Source of the DNA: Pedococcus dokdonensis
GTDB taxonomy: Bacteria > Actinomycetota > Actinomycetes > Actinomycetales > Dermatophilaceae
DNA: 64,000 nucleotides
Direction: 5' to 3'
NCBI RefSeq assembly: GCF_900104525.1
Contig: NZ_LT629711.1
Coordinates: 3,472,001 to 3,536,000 of the forward strand
Part shown: one piece after another, positions 19,636 to 28,116 of the stretch
How positions within the stretch are numbered: position 1 is the stretch's first letter
How the letters are laid out: every line of letters starts with the position of its first letter
Notes under the pieces: model-generated
What the model was told of the DNA's origin: nothing
What the model saw: only the letters and a program-made list of their open reading frames with translations
The model's database searches: none
Position numbers and translations under genes: made by a program

Positions 19636-20109
19636 TCAGTCGTCGAGGGTCGCGGTCAGCCCGCCCTCACCGGTGCCGAGCTCGAGTCGCCCCGTGGCCG
19701 GCACGGTGATGGTGGCGCACCCCTTGAGCAGGTCGACCTGGGGTGCCTCGACCAGCCGGCAGAGGGTGCGCCGACCGGTGGCCGTGAGCGTGAACCGACC
19801 CTTGTCGTCGATCGGGGCCAGCACCCCGCCGGCACTGGTGACGTCGTCGTGCAGGACCCGCCCGGCGGCGTAGGGCAGGTCAGCGCTGCCGGGCACGTCG
19901 ATCCCCGACTGCCCGAGGAAGTCGGTGAGGGAGTCGTCCTCGAGGACCGCGACCCAGCCGCCACCGAGCGGTCGGTCCTTCTGCCCGGTGTCGTCGACGG
20001 CGACCACCGTGCCCTCCAGCCGGTCCGGCCCGCCGCACGCAGCCAGGGGGAGCGCCAGCGCCGTGGCGACCACCAACGCGCACGGACGGAGAGGGCTGCG
20101 GGAGGCCAT
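19636..20109 (-). CDS. Small secreted lipoprotein, function unknown
   Basis: A 157-residue protein. ATG 20109 gives a signal peptide ending LPLAAC, a lipobox with Cys near residue 23; in-frame sequence upstream would hide the signal, so this start is preferred. The mature part (RLEGTVVAVDDTGQKDRPLGGGWVAVL, later GRFTLTATGRRTLCRLVEAP) looks like a small beta-barrel or carboxypeptidase-regulatory-like domain with two Cys. No named family recognised. It is convergent with the asd-like gene, 12 bp apart. Confidence 0.75.
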   Translation of the reverse strand: MASRSPLRPCALVVATALALPLAACGGPDRLEGTVVAVDDTGQKDRPLGGGWVAVLEDDSLTDFLGQSGIDVPGSADLPYAAGRVLHDDVTSAGGVLAPIDDKGRFTLTATGRRTLCRLVEAPQVDLLKGCATITVPATGRLELGTGEGGLTATLDD

Positions 20110-20139
20110 GGCCCGACATCCTGCCCCACCGGGGTGACC

Positions 20140-20182
20140 GGGGTCTTCGAGGGATCCGACGGGCCGGGGTCTTCGAGGGATC
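20140..20182. repeat. Direct repeat ggggtcttcgagggatc, two copies
   Basis: The 17-bp sequence occurs at 20140-20156 and 20166-20182 (26-bp period), just upstream of the lipoprotein gene and in the divergent region with the LytR_C gene. It may be a regulator site or a small duplication. Confidence 0.5.
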
Positions 20183-20261
20183 GGATCCCGCAAGGACCCG
20201 TGGTCGCGGGGCAAGGATCACGGGTGGGTGACGATGACGAGCCTCCGCGTGTCGCTCAACC

Positions 20262-20294
20262 TGTGACAGATGTGACTGGTGTGACGATTGTGAC
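20262..20294. promoter_or_regulatory. Four TGTGAC repeats at 9-bp spacing (MtrA-like site)
   Basis: TGTGAC occurs at 20262, 20271, 20280 and 20289, an exact 9-bp period. On the other strand this is GTCACA-N3 repeated. The response regulator MtrA, which controls cell-wall and division genes in actinobacteria, is reported to bind direct repeats of GTCACAgcg-like 9-mers. The array begins 61 bp before the LytR_C gene start. The assignment to MtrA is inference; the periodic array is plain in the sequence. Confidence 0.6.
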
Positions 20295-20322
20295 TCGATC
20301 GGGAACGAGCCAGGGGGCAGGG

Positions 20323-21177
20323 ATGAAGGCCGAGGACCTCACACCGACACAGCTGTGGCGCAAGCACCGACTGCGGCAGGTCATGCTCTTCGTGACCATC
20401 CCGGGAGTCCTGCTGGGCACGGCGAGCATGACGGCGGCATACTCGGCCGGCTGGATGACCCCCGCGCCACCCAAGCCGGCCTGCACCCCGGTGGTCGTGC
20501 CCGCGCCCGCCCGCGGCTCGTTCACCGTCAACGTCATGAACGCCACCGGCCGCAACGGCGTTGCCGGCCAGGTGGCAGCCGGGCTCGGCAAGCGCAAGTT
20601 CGAGATCCGCGGCATCAGCAACGCACCCGAGTCCTGGTACGTCACCCAGCCCGCGGTCGTGCACCACGGGCCTGCCGGCCTCGACCAGGCGCTGCTCACG
20701 GCGTCGCAGATCCCCGGCGCGAAGCTCTTCGCCGACTCGCGCAAGGGCACCTCGGTCGACGTGGTCGTGGGCCTCGCCTACACAGGCATGGTGGCGCTCC
20801 CGCCGCGGCTCAAGCCGATCCCCTCCGAGGTGCACGTCAACGTCTACAACACCACCTACCGGACCGGGCTGGCCCAGAGCGTGGCCGACGAGGTGACCTC
20901 GCGCGGGTTCAAGGTCGAGGACGTGGCCAACGACCCGCTGCGCACCATGACGGCCGGCACGGCGGTGATCCGCTACGGCGAGCAGGGTGACCTGGCCGCC
21001 GCCCTGCTCGCGGGTCACGTGCCGGGCGCGCAGCTGGTGAAGGACACCCGCCCCGACGCCAGCGTCGACCTCGTCATCGGCAACGCCTTCAGCGCGCTCA
21101 CCCCGACCGCCGAGGTGCCCCCGCTGCCCGCCCGCCCCAAGCAGCCCACCCCCACCGTGGCCCGCCCCTGCACGTGA
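20323..21177 (+). CDS. LytR C-terminal domain protein, membrane anchored
   Basis: A 284-residue protein starting at ATG 20323 after gggggcaggg. An N-terminal cytoplasmic segment (LTPTQLWRKHRLRQVML) leads into one membrane helix (FVTIPGVLLGTASMTAAYSAGW). Outside are two LytR_C domains in tandem: TVNVMNATGRNGVAGQVAAGLGKRKFEIRGISNAP (around residues 70-150) and HVNVYNTTYRTGLAQSVADEVTSRGFKVEDVAND (165-250). This domain often accompanies LytR-CpsA-Psr ligases that attach glycopolymers to murein, but no LCP catalytic domain is present here. It ends with a Pro-rich tail. Confidence 0.85.
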   Translation: MKAEDLTPTQLWRKHRLRQVMLFVTIPGVLLGTASMTAAYSAGWMTPAPPKPACTPVVVPAPARGSFTVNVMNATGRNGVAGQVAAGLGKRKFEIRGISNAPESWYVTQPAVVHHGPAGLDQALLTASQIPGAKLFADSRKGTSVDVVVGLAYTGMVALPPRLKPIPSEVHVNVYNTTYRTGLAQSVADEVTSRGFKVEDVANDPLRTMTAGTAVIRYGEQGDLAAALLAGHVPGAQLVKDTRPDASVDLVIGNAFSALTPTAEVPPLPARPKQPTPTVARPCT

Positions 21178-21246
21178 CCAGCACCTGAGCCGGCGGCGCG
21201 CCCGGGCTGGCTTCGAGGGGGACGAACAGGGCACAGTGGGTGCCCG

Positions 21247-22185
21247 ATGAGCTCCCGTCCCGTGTATGCCGTGCCCCTCGTGCCGCTCGTGTGCCTCGCC
21301 CTCGCCGCGTGCGGAGGCGACCCGGGCGGCTCCGCCGCCCCCACCTCGGTCTCGGCCACGACACCGAGCAGCACGACGACGGCGCCGCCCACGACCACCT
21401 CGACGACCACCTCGCCCACGACCACCAAGCCGACGACGACCTCGGCCACGACCCAGGCCCCGCCGAAGCCGACGCGCTCCACCCCGGCGGCCAGGCCCAG
21501 CCCGAGGCCGGCCACTGCGCTGTCACCGGTGCCGCGGGCGGGGGCGGAGCCGACCGTCCGGTTCCCGAAGAACGAGCCGGCCGTCGGCTCGGGTGCCAAC
21601 GCCTCCATCGCGCGGGTGCCCGACTCGGTGTGGAACCGCATGGTGGGCGTCTCGTGGACGTCGGGCTGCCCGGTCGGCCGCTCGCAGCTGCGCTACGTGC
21701 GGGTCAACTTCTGGGGCTTCGACGGCAAGCGCTCACGGGGCTCGATCGTGGTCAACGCCTCGATCGCCGACGAGACCGCGGCCGCCTTCACCCGGCTCTA
21801 CTCGCTGCAGTTCCGGATCCGGCAGATGAAGCCGATGGACTCGACGTGGGGCAAGAACCCGAAGGGTCCGGGCGCCAACGACTACGCGGCGATGGAGGCG
21901 GACAACACCTCGGCCTTCAACTGCCGCTACGTCGGCGGTGAGGAGGCGAGCAAGGTCTACAGCAAGCACGCCTACGGCACCGCCATCGACGTCAACGACT
22001 TCGAGAACCCGTATGTCGCCGACAACGGCACGGTCTACCCGGACCGCTACTTTCTGACCCGACGCGGACCCGCTCCGGGCGTCTTCTCGTCCAGCGGCAG
22101 CGCGGCGGTGCGCGCCTTCACCAGCCAGGGCCTGCGGTGGGGCGGGCTCTGGAGCAACCCCGACTACCAGCACTTCGACCGATGA
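21247..22185 (+). CDS. M15-family peptidase lipoprotein (D-Ala-D-Ala carboxypeptidase-like)
   Basis: A 312-residue secreted lipoprotein with lipobox LAAC (Cys near residue 21), then a Thr/Pro-rich spacer of about 75 residues as used to cross the wall. The catalytic domain carries the M15 zinc signature SKHAYGTAIDVN (SxHxxGxAxD) and the second histidine motif WGGLWSNPDYQHFD near the C-terminus. Expected action is cleavage of D-Ala or stem-peptide bonds of murein. It overlaps the next gene by ATGA and forms an envelope pair with it. Confidence 0.9.
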   Translation: MSSRPVYAVPLVPLVCLALAACGGDPGGSAAPTSVSATTPSSTTTAPPTTTSTTTSPTTTKPTTTSATTQAPPKPTRSTPAARPSPRPATALSPVPRAGAEPTVRFPKNEPAVGSGANASIARVPDSVWNRMVGVSWTSGCPVGRSQLRYVRVNFWGFDGKRSRGSIVVNASIADETAAAFTRLYSLQFRIRQMKPMDSTWGKNPKGPGANDYAAMEADNTSAFNCRYVGGEEASKVYSKHAYGTAIDVNDFENPYVADNGTVYPDRYFLTRRGPAPGVFSSSGSAAVRAFTSQGLRWGGLWSNPDYQHFDR

Positions 22186-23027
22186 GCCGCAGCACCGCTC
22201 GCGCGACGGCGCTGCTGTCCCTCCCGCTGGTCGTCTCGCTGGTCGCCGCGTGCGGTGGTGGCGACGCGGAGTCGGCCGGTCCGACGACGGCGCCGTCCAC
22301 CTCGACCACCGCGTCCTCGAGCAGCGCGACCGGCTCCACGACGACCCCCACGTCGACCACCACCACGACCACCACGACGTCGAAGCCGACGCCCAGCACC
22401 ACGACCCGCAGGGCGACACCGAGGCCGTCGCCCCGGCCGTCACCGAAGCCGTCTCCCAAGCCGCAGGCGGCCACCTGCAAGGTGCCGTCGGGGGTGCGGG
22501 CGGCCCAGGTCGTGCTGGTCACCTCGTCCGGGTCGAGCGCGACGGTGCGGGCCTGCCGTCGCACGTCCAACGGCTACGTCCGCGAGCTCGGTCCCTACTA
22601 CGGCCACGTCGGCCGCAACGGCGTCAGCTGGTCCAAGCGCGAGGGCGACCTCAGGACGCCGGCGGGCACCTACCCGCTGCGTGGCGGTTTCGGGGCGCGG
22701 GCGAACCCGGGCCTGGCCCAGGGATGGTTCCGCGTCGACGGCAACGACGTGTGGGTCGACGACAGCGGGTCGAGCCTCTACAACACCCACCAGCGCAAGC
22801 CGGTCTCCGGACGGTGGGACTCGGCCGAGAACCTGCTCAACACACCGGCCTACAACTACGCCCAGGTGATCGGCTACAACGAGTCGCGCACCCCCGGCAA
22901 GGGATCGGCGATCTTCTTCCACGTCGACACCGGCGGCGGCACGGCCGGCTGCGTCTCGCTGCCGACCTCGGCGCTGCTGGCGGTGCTGCGGTGGGAGCGC
23001 GCGGGCGCCGTCATGTCGATCAGCTGA
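22182..23027 (+). CDS. L,D-transpeptidase (YkuD-like) lipoprotein
   Basis: A 281-residue protein with signal peptide and lipobox VAAC (Cys near residue 24), then a spacer almost identical in style to its upstream neighbour (runs of Thr, then PRPSPKPSPKP). The C-terminal half has GDLRTPAGTYPLRGGFG and the catalytic FFHVDTGGGTAGCVSLP (His-x10-Gly-Cys), marking the YkuD L,D-transpeptidase fold that makes 3-3 murein cross-links or attaches proteins. The shared spacer design suggests the two genes arose together. Confidence 0.88.
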   Translation: MSRSTARATALLSLPLVVSLVAACGGGDAESAGPTTAPSTSTTASSSSATGSTTTPTSTTTTTTTTSKPTPSTTTRRATPRPSPRPSPKPSPKPQAATCKVPSGVRAAQVVLVTSSGSSATVRACRRTSNGYVRELGPYYGHVGRNGVSWSKREGDLRTPAGTYPLRGGFGARANPGLAQGWFRVDGNDVWVDDSGSSLYNTHQRKPVSGRWDSAENLLNTPAYNYAQVIGYNESRTPGKGSAIFFHVDTGGGTAGCVSLPTSALLAVLRWERAGAVMSIS

Positions 23028-23075
23028 CTCGACGCCATACCCCTCCGCGTCGCTATCTCCGCGTCGCGATCTTCG

Positions 23076-23152
23076 CGTCGCTATCTCATGCAAAAGGCGA
23101 GTTAGCGACGCGTCCAACGTCGCAAACTCGCCTTTTGCATGAGATAGCGACG
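23076..23152. repeat. Dispersed palindromic element, copy 1
   Basis: Arms 23076-23110 and 23118-23152 are 35 nt with 34 matches, loop cgtccaa. The arm core ctatctcatgcaaaaggcga is identical to copy 2 at 34742-34811. Additional gcgtcgctatctc fragments precede it (from 23047). Copy 1 follows the L,D-transpeptidase gene. It could terminate that transcript, and its reuse elsewhere points to a REP-like repeat family. Confidence 0.85.
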
Positions 23153-23208
23153 GACCAGTGGGCAGACCATGGTGGAACTGCCACGGGTGACACGGCAGAG
23201 TGGGCCGC

Positions 23209-24408
23209 ATGCCGGTACGCACTGTTGCCATGCTCACCGCGGGTGGTCTCGCCCCCTGCCTGTCCTCCGCCGTCGGTGGCCTGATCGAGCGCTACTCCGA
23301 GGTCGCCCCCGACGTGCGGATCCTGGCCTACCGCAACGGGTATGCCGGCCTGCTCACCGGTGACTCGGTGGACGTCACCGCCGAGGTGCGCGCCAAGGCT
23401 CACCTGCTGCACCGCTTCGGTGGCAGCCCGATCGGCAACAGCCGGGTCAAGCTCACCAACGTCAAGGACTGCGTCGAGCGCGGGCTCGTCCGGGAGGGCC
23501 AGGACCCGCTGCACGTCGCGGCGGAGCAGCTGACCAAGGACGGCGTCGACGTCCTGCACACCATCGGGGGCGACGACACCAACGGCACGGCCGCGGACCT
23601 CGCGGCGTACCTGCACTCCAACGACTACGAGCTGACCGTCGTGGGGCTGCCCAAGACGATCGACAACGACGTCATCCCGATCCGCCAGTCGCTCGGCGCG
23701 TGGACCGCTGCCGAGCAGGGGGCGACGTTCGCCCGCAACGTGATCGCCGAGCACACCGCCAACCCCCGCGCGCTGATCGTGCACGAGGTGATGGGACGCA
23801 ACTGCGGCTGGCTCACGGCCGCCACGGCGCAGGCGCACCACGACTGGGTCACCGGCACCGAGTTCAGCGGCTGGGTCGAGAACGCCGCGCAGCGCTGGGA
23901 CGTGCACGGCGTCTACGTCCCCGAGCAGCCGCTCGACATCGAGAAGGAAGCCGGCCGGCTCCGCAAGGTGATGGATGACTTCGACGGGGTGAACCTCTTC
24001 ATCTCCGAAGGCGCCGGCGTCGCCGAGATCGTCGCCTCGATGGAAGCAGCCGGGCAGGACGTGCCCCGCGACCCGTTCGGCCACGTGCAGCTCGACAAGG
24101 TCAACCCGGGCGCGTGGTTCGCGAAGCAGTTCGCCGACCTGCTCGGCGCCGACAAGGTGCTGGTGCAGAAGAGCGGCTACTTCTCCCGCTCCGCCGCCGC
24201 CAACGACGCCGACCTCGCGCTGATCAAGGACTGCACCACGTATGCCGTCGACGCGGCCCTGCGCGGTGAGTCCGGGGTGGTGGGCCACGACGAGGAGCGA
24301 GGCGACCAGCTCCGCGCCGTCGAGTTCGAGCGGATCAAGGGCGGCAAGGCCTTCGACCCGACGACGGACTGGTTCACTGCACTGCTTGCCGACATCGGTC
24401 AGGCGTAG
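23209..24408 (+). CDS. pfp: Pyrophosphate-dependent 6-phosphofructokinase
   Basis: About 400 residues, catalysing fructose-6-phosphate to fructose-1,6-bisphosphate with PPi. The motifs TAGGLAPCLSSAVGG, GGDDTNGTA and PKTIDND are diagnostic: the second Asp of GGDD and the Lys of PKTIDND block ATP and favour PPi in the PFK family. MGRNCGWLTAATA binds the sugar phosphate. ATG 23209 (MPVRTVAML) is preferred, with GTG 23200 nine bases upstream as alternative. It stands alone, with the palindromic repeat just upstream. Confidence 0.92.
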   Translation: MPVRTVAMLTAGGLAPCLSSAVGGLIERYSEVAPDVRILAYRNGYAGLLTGDSVDVTAEVRAKAHLLHRFGGSPIGNSRVKLTNVKDCVERGLVREGQDPLHVAAEQLTKDGVDVLHTIGGDDTNGTAADLAAYLHSNDYELTVVGLPKTIDNDVIPIRQSLGAWTAAEQGATFARNVIAEHTANPRALIVHEVMGRNCGWLTAATAQAHHDWVTGTEFSGWVENAAQRWDVHGVYVPEQPLDIEKEAGRLRKVMDDFDGVNLFISEGAGVAEIVASMEAAGQDVPRDPFGHVQLDKVNPGAWFAKQFADLLGADKVLVQKSGYFSRSAAANDADLALIKDCTTYAVDAALRGESGVVGHDEERGDQLRAVEFERIKGGKAFDPTTDWFTALLADIGQA

Positions 24409-24421
24409 CAGGGTCGGGTGC

Positions 24422-26140
24422 ATGGCAACCACGGCACCCGACGCACCGAAGCCCAGCACCACGGCATACCGGGCAGCGCGGGACACGCTCGTCGCGCTCA
24501 GTGGACAGCACGATCGCGCGGTTGCGGAGTTCCGTTGGCCTGACGTGGGGGAGCGGTTCAACTGGGCCATCGACTGGTTCGACGAGGTCGCGCGCCACAA
24601 CGCCACCACCGCACTCTGGATCGTCGAGGAGGACGGGTCCGAGACCAAGCTCGGCTTCGACGAGCTGGCGACGCGCTCCGACCAGGTGGCGGTCTGGCTG
24701 TCCGGGCTCGGGGTGGGCCGAGGTGACCGGGTGCTGCTCATGCTGGGCAACCAGGTGGAGCTCTGGGAGGCGATGCTCGGGATCTTCAAGCTCGGGGCGG
24801 TCGTCATGCCGACCACCGCCGCGCTCGGACCCGCCGACCTGCGCGACCGCGTGGAGCGGGGCGAGGCGAAGGTGGTGGTGGCCAACGCCGCCGACGCCGC
24901 CAAGTTCGAGGAGGTGCCCGGCGACTACCTGCGGGTCAGTGTCGGGAGCGCCGAGGGTTGGCACCCCTACACCGATGCGTATGCGGTCGAGGGCCACCGG
25001 TTCGAGACGGTCACCTCCGCGAGTGACCCCATGCTGGTCTACTTCACGTCCGGGACGACCAGCAAGCCCAAGCTGGTCGAGCACACCCAGGTCTCCTACC
25101 CGGTCGGGCACCTGTCGACGACGTACTGGATCGGAGCCCGGCCCGGCGACGTGCACCTCGCAATCAGCTCCCCGGGCTGGGCCAAGCACGCGTGGTCGTG
25201 CTTCTTCGCCCCCTGGATCGCCGAGGCGACGATCTTCGTCTACAACTACGCGCGCTTCGACGCGGCGGCCCTGCTCGACCAGATCCGGCGGGCCGGCGTG
25301 ACCACGTTCTGCGCACCGCCGACGGTGTGGCGCATGCTGATCCAGGCCGACCTCAGTGGCGGCAGGGGCTCGCTCCGGGAGCTGCTGGCGGCCGGCGAAC
25401 CGCTCAACCCCGAGGTGATCAGCCAGGTGGAGAAGGCCTGGGGACTGGTCATCCGCGACGGCTACGGCCAGACCGAGACGACTCTGCAGGTCGGCAACAT
25501 CGCCGGGGAGCCGCTCAAGCCGGGGTCGATGGGTCGGCCCATGCCGGGCGTCCCCGTCGCCCTCGTCGACCCCCTCACGGGACAGCCGGCCGACGAGGGT
25601 GAGATCGTCCTCGACCTCTCGGAGCACCCGGTCAACCTGATGACCGGCTACCTCGGCGACGAGGAGCGGCAGGCCGAGGCGATGGCCGGCGGTTACTACC
25701 ACACCGGTGACGTCGCCCAGAGGGACGCGGACGGCTACATCACCTACATCGGCCGCACCGACGACGTCTTCAAGGCGAGCGACTACAAGGTGTCGCCGTT
25801 CGAGCTCGAGAGCGTCCTCATCGAGCACCCTGCGGTCGCCGAGGCCGCCGTCGTCCCCGCGCCCGACCCGACGCGCCTCGCGGTGCCCAAGGCCTACATC
25901 GCGCTGGCGCCAGGCTGGGAGCCCGATGCCTCGACGGCCGAAGCGATCCTGCGGCACGCCCGTGAGCACCTCGCGCCCTACCTGCGGGTCCGCCGGGTGG
26001 AGTTCTACGAGCTGCCCAAGACCATCTCCGGCAAGATCCGCCGGGTCGAGCTGCGCGACCGTGAGCAGCACGCTTTCGACGGCGGTCGATCCCTTTCGGA
26101 GGAGTTCCGCGACGACCAGTTCCCCGACCTCAAGGGGTGA
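24422..26140 (+). CDS. Acyl-CoA synthetase (AMP-forming)
   Basis: A 572-residue ANL-superfamily ligase that activates a carboxylic acid as adenylate and transfers it to CoA. P-loop YFTSGTTSKPKLVEH (about residues 206-220), GYGQTET (about 346), YHTGDVAQRDADGY (about 425), and the C-terminal catalytic Lys in KTISGKIRRVELR (about 533). The sequence resembles medium-chain/benzoate-type ligases (FNWAIDWFDEVA at the N-terminus) rather than acetyl-CoA synthetase. Substrate unassigned. It starts 13 bp after pfp. Confidence 0.9.
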   Translation: MATTAPDAPKPSTTAYRAARDTLVALSGQHDRAVAEFRWPDVGERFNWAIDWFDEVARHNATTALWIVEEDGSETKLGFDELATRSDQVAVWLSGLGVGRGDRVLLMLGNQVELWEAMLGIFKLGAVVMPTTAALGPADLRDRVERGEAKVVVANAADAAKFEEVPGDYLRVSVGSAEGWHPYTDAYAVEGHRFETVTSASDPMLVYFTSGTTSKPKLVEHTQVSYPVGHLSTTYWIGARPGDVHLAISSPGWAKHAWSCFFAPWIAEATIFVYNYARFDAAALLDQIRRAGVTTFCAPPTVWRMLIQADLSGGRGSLRELLAAGEPLNPEVISQVEKAWGLVIRDGYGQTETTLQVGNIAGEPLKPGSMGRPMPGVPVALVDPLTGQPADEGEIVLDLSEHPVNLMTGYLGDEERQAEAMAGGYYHTGDVAQRDADGYITYIGRTDDVFKASDYKVSPFELESVLIEHPAVAEAAVVPAPDPTRLAVPKAYIALAPGWEPDASTAEAILRHAREHLAPYLRVRRVEFYELPKTISGKIRRVELRDREQHAFDGGRSLSEEFRDDQFPDLKG

Positions 26141-26174
26141 CTCCGGCGGCGGCCGGAGATCGGACATTTGCCCG

Positions 26175-26237
26175 TTGGCTGAATGCTGGCGCTCGTCTAC
26201 GATCGCTGCGTCAAACTGGGAGCCGGGGAACGTTCCC
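26175..26237 (+). promoter_or_regulatory. Promoter and 12-bp palindrome before NUDIX-like gene
   Basis: TTGGCT (26175-26180) and TACGAT (26198-26203) with a 17-bp spacer form a good promoter. GGGAACGTTCCC (26226-26237), a perfect 12-bp palindrome, lies about 20 bp downstream in the leader, where a bound repressor would block elongation. The ribosome site gtgggag (26254-26260) precedes ATG 26265. Confidence 0.55.
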
Positions 26238-26264
26238 ATCGACGAATCTCGATGTGGGAGAAGC

Positions 26265-26690
26265 ATGAATGGACTGGCGACTGCCGTGCCGCTGACGACG
26301 CGCATCGCCGTCCACGTGCTCGGGGTGGACCCCGATCGTCGCGTCCTGCTCGACCGGGCCCGTCCACCGCTCGAGCCGGTCTGGGGCCTCCCGGGTGCAC
26401 TGGTCGAACCGGGTGAGGACCCCGTCGTCCGCGCGCGTCAGCTGGTCTCCGACGCCGGCGCGCTCACCGCGACCCGGGTGGAGGTGATCGACCTCGAGAG
26501 CCTCGTCGAGGACGGCCTGCACGTCGTCCACATGGTCTTCGAGTGCGGTGCCGAGCCGTCGCTGTTCCCGACCGACGCCGGGTCGACCGCGCTCTGGTGG
26601 ACCCTCCCGGAAATCGTCGGCCTCCGACTGTCGGCCCGCACCCGCAAGGCCCTCGCCTCGCGCTGGGCGTGGATCTGGCCCGACACCTGA
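26265..26690 (+). CDS. NUDIX-fold protein with degenerate Nudix box
   Basis: A 141-residue protein starting at ATG 26265 after gtgggagaagc. The fold is suggested by TTRIAVHVLGVDPDRRVLLDRARPPLEPVWGLPGALVEPGEDPVVRARQLV and a late ALWWTLPEIVGLRLSARTRKAL. The catalytic box should be REUxEExG but reads RQLVSDAG, so the metal-binding Glu residues are Gln, Ser and Asp. Hydrolysis is therefore doubtful, and a ligand-sensing role, as in NUDIX regulators, is possible. It has its own promoter and ends 97 bp before the uncharacterised cluster. Confidence 0.7.
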   Translation: MNGLATAVPLTTRIAVHVLGVDPDRRVLLDRARPPLEPVWGLPGALVEPGEDPVVRARQLVSDAGALTATRVEVIDLESLVEDGLHVVHMVFECGAEPSLFPTDAGSTALWWTLPEIVGLRLSARTRKALASRWAWIWPDT

Positions 26691-26787
26691 TCGCCTCGGC
26701 GTCAGGGCATTCCGCCCATTACGGGCATCTGGTTGCGCGTGGGGGCAGTTGGTCTCACTGGATGGTCGTTGAGGGGTTTCGACCCCG

Positions 26788-28116
26788 TTGGACCCCGAGT
26801 ACCGTGAAAACGGCGGTCCGCCGGGTCCGCTGGGGTATCAGAGCAGGCCGGGGCTGCCAGTGCGGACCTACCCATATGCGTTTCACGTCGCCCTCGACGG
26901 CAATGGACTGAACGGTCTCGAGGGCCGGGCAGGCGTGTGCCTGTTCCACTACGACCCGGTGACCGGTGACCACGCCTACAAGGTCAAGTACTTCGGCGGC
27001 GCCTCCGGGGGACACGCCCCGAATGTCGACCCGACCCGTCGGATCGGCTTCCTCGGCAACACCGGGCAGCACCTGCTCTTCTACGACCTCGCCACGCTGG
27101 AGGAGGCCGACCGCGTCTCGACGCTGAGGTTCGAGGTGCCGGACACGACGATCAAGGGCAGCACCCACCTGGTCTGGCTCGACGACACCCAGTTCGTCAC
27201 GTCCATCGGCGAGCACCTCTGGAAGTTCGACGTCAACCGGCTCACCAAGGCAGAGCAGATCGCACCGCACGGCCTGATGGTCCCGCACGCGATGAAGCGC
27301 ACCGCCTCGGGCCGCTACATCGTCTTCGGTGGCATGGACCACCCGACCCGGGGCGAGGCCAAGGAGGTCGGCATCCTCGACACCCACACCGGGGAGGTGC
27401 GCCGCGTCGCGTTGCCGACCACCTGCTGGCACGTCGTCTGCCACCCGGTGCTCGACGTCTTCTACGCGATCTCGTTCAGGGTCAACGCCGCCGACCGCAG
27501 CGACTACCAGCACTGGGGCATGGCCTGGCTGCGGCAGTACGCGTTCGAGATCGATGCCGAGGACGGTCGGGTGGTGCGGCACTGGGCCGCCGACCGCGAC
27601 CTGCCCGCCCACATCAACTCCGACGTGACGATCAGCGACTCCGAGCTCATCTTCTGCACCGGGGGCAGCCACACCGTGGTGTTCGTCGACCTGCTCACCC
27701 TCAGCCAGCACCGCCTCATCGACGAGCACCCCGGGGCGCTGGAGAGCCTGGCCCTCACCCGCCAGTCGGCCAACACCGTCGCCGAGTCGGTGATGCGCGG
27801 CAACTTCTTCAGCAACTCCAACCTCTACGCCGAGTCGCTGAGGGTGAGCCGGGGTGCACTGGTCGACGGCATCTACGCGTGCCAGCTGTCGGCCGACCAG
27901 ACCCTGCTCTTCACCGCCAACCGCGGCCAGAACCACATCACCGTCTACGACTACCCGTCGCTCGAGGTCCGCGACCGGATCGTCATGCCCGAGCTCCAGG
28001 AGTTCGACCCACGACTGGCCGCCTGGGGTGACCCCCGCCTGGGTTTCCACCACTCCTACCTGGTCAGCCCCGAACCGCCCTCGTCCGAAGCACACCGTCC
28101 CGCAGGAGAGCTCTGA
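26788..28116 (+). CDS. Uncharacterised propeller-like protein, first gene of novel cluster
   Basis: About 442 residues from TTG 26788 (MDPEYRENG), or about 418 from GTG 26860 (MRTYPYAFHV). No signal peptide or membrane segment. The sequence has repeating blocks of about 50 residues with paired strands (GHAPNVDPTRRIGFLGNTGQHLLFYDLATL; GRYIVFGGMDHP; WHVVCHPVLDVFYAISF; ELIFCTGGSHTVVFVDLLTL; YACQLSADQTLLFTANRGQNHITVYDYPSLEVRD), as in WD40/lactonase/YncE beta-propellers. No active-site motif recognised. Family unknown to me. The stop overlaps the next gene (TGATG), so the cluster is one transcription unit. Confidence 0.7.
   Translation: MDPEYRENGGPPGPLGYQSRPGLPVRTYPYAFHVALDGNGLNGLEGRAGVCLFHYDPVTGDHAYKVKYFGGASGGHAPNVDPTRRIGFLGNTGQHLLFYDLATLEEADRVSTLRFEVPDTTIKGSTHLVWLDDTQFVTSIGEHLWKFDVNRLTKAEQIAPHGLMVPHAMKRTASGRYIVFGGMDHPTRGEAKEVGILDTHTGEVRRVALPTTCWHVVCHPVLDVFYAISFRVNAADRSDYQHWGMAWLRQYAFEIDAEDGRVVRHWAADRDLPAHINSDVTISDSELIFCTGGSHTVVFVDLLTLSQHRLIDEHPGALESLALTRQSANTVAESVMRGNFFSNSNLYAESLRVSRGALVDGIYACQLSADQTLLFTANRGQNHITVYDYPSLEVRDRIVMPELQEFDPRLAAWGDPRLGFHHSYLVSPEPPSSEAHRPAGEL

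Noticed and set aside
20262..20294. TGTGAC repeats as Crp/GlxR sites
   Set aside because: Crp sites are TGTGA-N6-TCACA dyads; here all hexamers point the same way at 9-bp spacing, so a dyad-binding Crp dimer does not fit.
23041..23152. Repeat cluster as a possible CRISPR array
   Set aside because: The units form one inverted repeat with short degenerate fragments, not regular direct repeats with unique spacers, and no cas gene is present in the window.
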